Shown: positions 7,169-9,330 of the stretch, piece after piece
Layout of the letters: every line of letters starts with the position of its first letter
How positions within the stretch are numbered: position 1 is the first letter of the stretch
NCBI GenBank assembly: GCA_021815285.1
Contig: JAKAHE010000076.1
Span: forward strand, 1 to 9,330
Length of the DNA stretch: 9,330 nucleotides
Direction: 5' to 3'
Source of the DNA: Nitrospirota bacterium
GTDB lineage: Bacteria > Nitrospirota > JACRHJ01
The notes under the pieces: model-generated
Seen by the model: the letters and a program-made list of their open reading frames with translations, nothing else
Database searches by the model: none
Told to the model about the DNA's origin: nothing
Program-made: the position numbers and the translations under genes

Positions 7169-7854
7169 TCGGCCATCTCGTAGCCTATGCCGCGCGCGGT
7201 TTTTATAATGGCGGGGTTTTCCGGGTCTTCCTCGATCTTCGCCCTCAGACGCCGGATATGCACGTCCACTGTCCGCGGCTCAACGAACTGGTCGTCCTTC
7301 CAGACATTGTCGAGGAGCTTTTCCCTGGGGATTACCCGGCCCCTGTTCAGGGCCAGGTATTTGAGGAGCTTGAACTCCGTGGGCGAGAGAGTGAGCGGTT
7401 TCTCGTGCAGGTAAACCTTGTTTTTATCCAGGTCTATCTTCAGGCCGCCCGCCTTTATGACCGTCGGCGCATGGCCGTTTGAAGAGAGCCTCCTGAGCAC
7501 GGCCTTCACCCTGGCCACGAGCTCCCGTGGCGAGAAAGGCTTTGTCACATAATCGTCCGCGCCGAGCTCAAGCCCGAGCACCTTGTCGAGCTCTCCGCCC
7601 TTCGCCGTGAGCAGGATTACGGGAATATCCTGGCTCTCGGGTTTTTTCTTAAGCTCGCGGAGCACTTCCAGGCCATGCATCCCTGGAAGCATTATGTCGA
7701 GGACGATTAGGGATGGGGAGTTTTTTCGGGCGATTTTAAGGGCGTCCACGCCGTTCACCGCCGTGGATACCCTGTAGCCTTCCTTTGCGAGGTTATATTC
7801 GACAAGCTCCAGCAGGTCTTTCTCGTCGTCCACCACGAGTATATTCTCGGACAT
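7165..7854 (-). CDS. phoB: Phosphate regulon response regulator PhoB
   Basis: This is a DNA-binding response regulator, activated by PhoR, that binds 11-bp-phased Pho boxes. The 229-residue length equals typical PhoB. The receiver domain (1-120) shows acidic D9/D10, phosphoacceptor D53 in IVLDIMLPG, T83 and K105 in VTKPFSPRELVARV. A short linker leads to an OmpR-type winged helix (about 135-227) with LSPTEFKLLKYL and the recognition helix RTVDVHIRRLRAKI (194-207). It ends in the family-typical ARGIGYEMAE. The ATG at 7854 has GGGAG with 8-nt spacing. A sigma70-like promoter lies about 40 bases upstream. The stop overlaps phoR by four bases. Assignment as PhoB rather than another OmpR-family regulator rests on sequence plus its phoR and pst neighbours. 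Confidence 0.95.
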   Translation of the reverse strand: MSENILVVDDEKDLLELVEYNLAKEGYRVSTAVNGVDALKIARKNSPSLIVLDIMLPGMHGLEVLRELKKKPESQDIPVILLTAKGGELDKVLGLELGADDYVTKPFSPRELVARVKAVLRRLSSNGHAPTVIKAGGLKIDLDKNKVYLHEKPLTLSPTEFKLLKYLALNRGRVIPREKLLDNVWKDDQFVEPRTVDVHIRRLRAKIEEDPENPAIIKTARGIGYEMAE

Positions 7855-7891
7855 CCTTAAGTCTCCCGAACGTTTTTTACGATATTACTCT

Positions 7892-7919
7892 ATTATATTT
7901 CGTTTTTTTCGTCCAACAA
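7892..7919 (-). promoter_or_regulatory. Sigma70-like promoter for phoBR
   Basis: On the minus strand a perfect -10 TATAAT (7897-7892) lies 16 bases after TTGTTG (7919-7914), which matches the -35 consensus at three of six positions. The surroundings are strongly A/T-rich against a GC-rich background. Transcription would start near 7885, giving a leader of about 30 nt before phoB. No Pho-box unit in the phoB direction is evident right at this promoter, so basal expression seems likely. Confidence 0.55.
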
Positions 7920-7927
7920 AAAAGAGG

Positions 7928-7983
7928 GCTTCATCATAACTTAATGTTCTTTTAATCAAACTGCAACAACTCTCTGCTTTAAT
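7928..7983 (+). promoter_or_regulatory. Plus-strand Pho-box array and extended -10 promoter
   Basis: On the plus strand, 7-mers GCTTCAT (7928), ACTTAAT (7939), TTTTAAT (7950) and CTGCAAC (7961) recur every 11 bases. Ten bases after the last unit is TTTAAT (7978-7983), five of six matches to TATAAT, preceded by TGC (extended -10). The 35-base stretch 7950-7984 matches the porin promoter (5820-5786, minus strand) at 24 positions by hand alignment. It points away from phoB and towards the terminator at 8031-8069, with no protein gene in between. Confidence 0.5.
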
Positions 7984-7989
7984 TTTGCC

Positions 7990-8069
7990 CATGGCTTCCT
8001 GATCCTGCCGCGGGAAAGGAAGATGCCTCGGCCCGCGCCGGCTCCTCCCTCCGGCGCGGGCAAATTTTT
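7990..8069 (+). ncRNA. Candidate Pho-regulated small RNA
   Basis: An about 80-nt transcript is inferred from the promoter at 7950-7983 (start estimated near 7990) and the intrinsic terminator ending at 8069. It would fold into two hairpins. The first is CTTCCTGATCC (7995-8005) with GGGAAAGGAAG (8012-8022), two mismatches and a 6-nt loop. The second is the terminator stem, whose 9-nt loop CTCCTCCCT is C-rich and complementary to Shine-Dalgarno cores such as GGAGG. No convincing open reading frame lies inside: an ATG at 7991 stops after three codons, and an ATG at 8023 reads through the terminator. Transcription is not shown by sequence alone. The locus might instead only terminate the gene on the other strand. 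Confidence 0.42.
8031..8069 (+). terminator. Strong intrinsic terminator, plus-strand direction
   Basis: GCCCGCGCCGG (8031-8041) and CCGGCGCGGGC (8051-8061) form a perfect 11-bp GC stem with a 9-nt loop, followed by AAATTTTT (8062-8069). The T-run follows the stem only on the plus strand. On the minus strand the hairpin comes 8 bases after the stop of the 8069-9330 gene but is followed by CGAGG. Termination is therefore best in the plus direction, though the stem could also protect the 3' end of the minus transcript. Confidence 0.75.
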
Positions 8070-9330
8070 CACCTCTTCTCCCTCCACTCTATGCCTTCCG
8101 GCTGTTTATATTTTATGGTGTCCCGCGTGGACTCTATCACCCCGGAAAACCAGCCGTCGTCATCCCAGAATACGCCTTCCGGCAGGAGCACACGTATAAG
8201 CCTGTCCATCTTTGCCCCGCCGCCGAGCGTTATCGTCCCGAAATCCCGTGCCCTCTCTTTTGCCGGATCTCTCGGAAAAAGCAATACGCGCACGTCGGCC
8301 TGTTCGTCGTCGCCGGAGGTATTTTCGACGCCTATCGTATAAATCCCGCGCGCGCCGCAGGGGACGGTAAGCATCTCACTGTAGCCGGAGCCGGTTATTT
8401 TAAATTCGTCATCCCGCTCCTTTCCCGCATCTCCCTTGCCGGGATACGGACGCCAGGAGGCGGTCAGTTTTAACGTATCTCCCTCGGAGCGGATAACATG
8501 GACCGCAATGTCCACCGGGCCTAAATTAAGAGCCGTGCAGTTCAAAGGGCTTTCTATCTCTATGCCGGTCTCCGGGACGGCCTCAAGCCCGGCGTGTCGA
8601 AACACCGGGGCGCCGGAAATCCCGGCCGCTATCGCCTTCATGCCGGCATCCGCCTCACCGGCCCCTTTCCGAACTCCGCTTGTAAAATCGGCAAAGGGAG
8701 GGGACGACGACATTGCGGCAAAGGCCGGCCTGGTTAAGTGACCTGTCCCGCCGCCAGCCGGGATGACTGCATCTGATGCGCCGGACGCTTCTGCCGCAAA
8801 GTCAGCCGCACCAGCGTCGGATTTTCTGTCTATCCTGGCCGTATAAATCTTCCCGGCACCTCCGCCCCCGCCGCTTCCCGCAGGGACTTTTTCCATTCCT
8901 GGAATTTTTATGGCCGCCGGAGAGAATTCCGGCTCCACGCCGGTCTCAGATGAAAAAACCGGGATGGGCTGAATCCCCATGCCATCGTCTCCGGCGCCGA
9001 CAGGAAGTCCGTCGCCGTATGATTTTATATCTCCCGCGCCAGGAGCGCGGATATTTTCCATCACATAGGCAGACATGTCAGCGGATGCGGAAAGGTCGGG
9101 TTTCGTTATGCCGGAGGCGGAGATATTTTCCCGCGCGGGCCTGTCCTGCGGCGTATCGACCGGAGTTTTACGCGCGGCTCTGAAAACCCTCCGGGCGGTG
9201 CGCTCAGGGGCGGGAATTCTTTCGCTTTTTGCCCGCCCGGGAGGCGTTTTTTTCTCCTGCACAAGGTCGATATATGCAATGTTTATCTCCGGAGGGTTAC
9301 GCACGAAATCGGTAATCGCGGGGGCCAGGG
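8069..9330 (-). CDS. Unknown protein, 5'-partial, TonB-like N-terminal flavour
   Basis: I do not recognise this gene. The frame is open to the window edge, so the start probably lies beyond 9330; a GTG at 9304 is possible but has no clear need. About 420 residues are visible. The first part, VRNPPEINIAYIDLVQ followed by a Lys/Pro stretch, resembles the segment just after the membrane anchor in TonB-like proteins. Roughly residues 30-270 are low-complexity and rich in Pro, Gly, Ala and Ser, including a GSGGGGGAG run. The last about 140 residues look folded: beta-rich, with VDIAVHVIRSEGDTLKL, YTIGVENTSGDDEQADVRV and a Trp/Asp-rich end (GVFWDDDGWFSG, then PEGIEWREKR). The end does not look like a TonB C-terminal domain. 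It is on the phoB strand but separated from it by 214 bases. Function unknown. Confidence 0.6.
   Translation of the reverse strand, partial: LAPAITDFVRNPPEINIAYIDLVQEKKTPPGRAKSERIPAPERTARRVFRAARKTPVDTPQDRPARENISASGITKPDLSASADMSAYVMENIRAPGAGDIKSYGDGLPVGAGDDGMGIQPIPVFSSETGVEPEFSPAAIKIPGMEKVPAGSGGGGGAGKIYTARIDRKSDAGAADFAAEASGASDAVIPAGGGTGHLTRPAFAAMSSSPPFADFTSGVRKGAGEADAGMKAIAAGISGAPVFRHAGLEAVPETGIEIESPLNCTALNLGPVDIAVHVIRSEGDTLKLTASWRPYPGKGDAGKERDDEFKITGSGYSEMLTVPCGARGIYTIGVENTSGDDEQADVRVLLFPRDPAKERARDFGTITLGGGAKMDRLIRVLLPEGVFWDDDGWFSGVIESTRDTIKYKQPEGIEWREKR

Noticed and set aside
7870..7912. Imperfect dyad and repeated AAAAAACG around the phoB -10
   Set aside because: An A/T-rich promoter region easily gives such matches; the symmetry is too imperfect to call an operator.
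8023..8069. Small ORF beginning ATGCCTCGG after AAGGA on the plus strand
   Set aside because: The ribosome-binding site is too close and the frame runs through the terminator stem into the antisense of the next gene.
1..9330. CRISPR arrays, tRNA/rRNA genes, insertion sequences, phage or transposase genes
   Set aside because: I saw no direct-repeat arrays, RNA gene signatures or mobile-element proteins on either strand.

Overview
The window holds a complete phosphate-starvation (Pho) locus on the minus strand. In transcription order it reads phoB - phoR - phosphate-selective-type porin - pstS - pstC - pstA - pstB - phoU, running from about 7854 down to 105. An unrelated, partial, unrecognised gene (8069-9330, also minus) lies upstream of phoB. 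The DNA is GC-rich, genes are tightly packed, several starts are TTG or GTG, and there is an outer-membrane porin. This points to a diderm (Gram-negative) bacterium, perhaps a Nitrospirota- or Desulfobacterota-like lineage. The taxonomic guess is inference from general style only.

Layout. 1-104: tail of the operon with a candidate terminator. 105-5682: phoU, pstB, pstA, pstC, pstS and porin, with gaps or overlaps of -4 to +14 bases except 55 bases between porin and pstS. 5683-5836: a regulatory region with two sets of 11-bp-phased PhoB-like half-sites. 5837-7854: phoR and phoB, overlapping by ATGA. 7855-8068: a gene-poor stretch with a sigma70-like phoB promoter (minus). It also holds a plus-strand Pho-box promoter that appears to drive an about 80-nt small RNA ending in a strong intrinsic terminator. 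8069-9330: 3' part of an unknown gene with a TonB-like N-terminal flavour, a long low-complexity Pro/Gly/Ala region and a compact C-terminal domain.

How the parts work together. The porin would admit phosphate or other anions to the periplasm, PstS would capture phosphate, and PstC/PstA/PstB would import it at the cost of ATP. PhoU would relay transport status to PhoR, and PhoR would phosphorylate PhoB. PhoB-P would activate the porin-pst-phoU operon through the boxes upstream of the porin. The protein-coding content is ordinary Pho biology. The parts most worth a second look are non-coding: the putative Pho-regulated sRNA at 7990-8069 and the second PhoB-like array placed directly against the porin ribosome-binding site.
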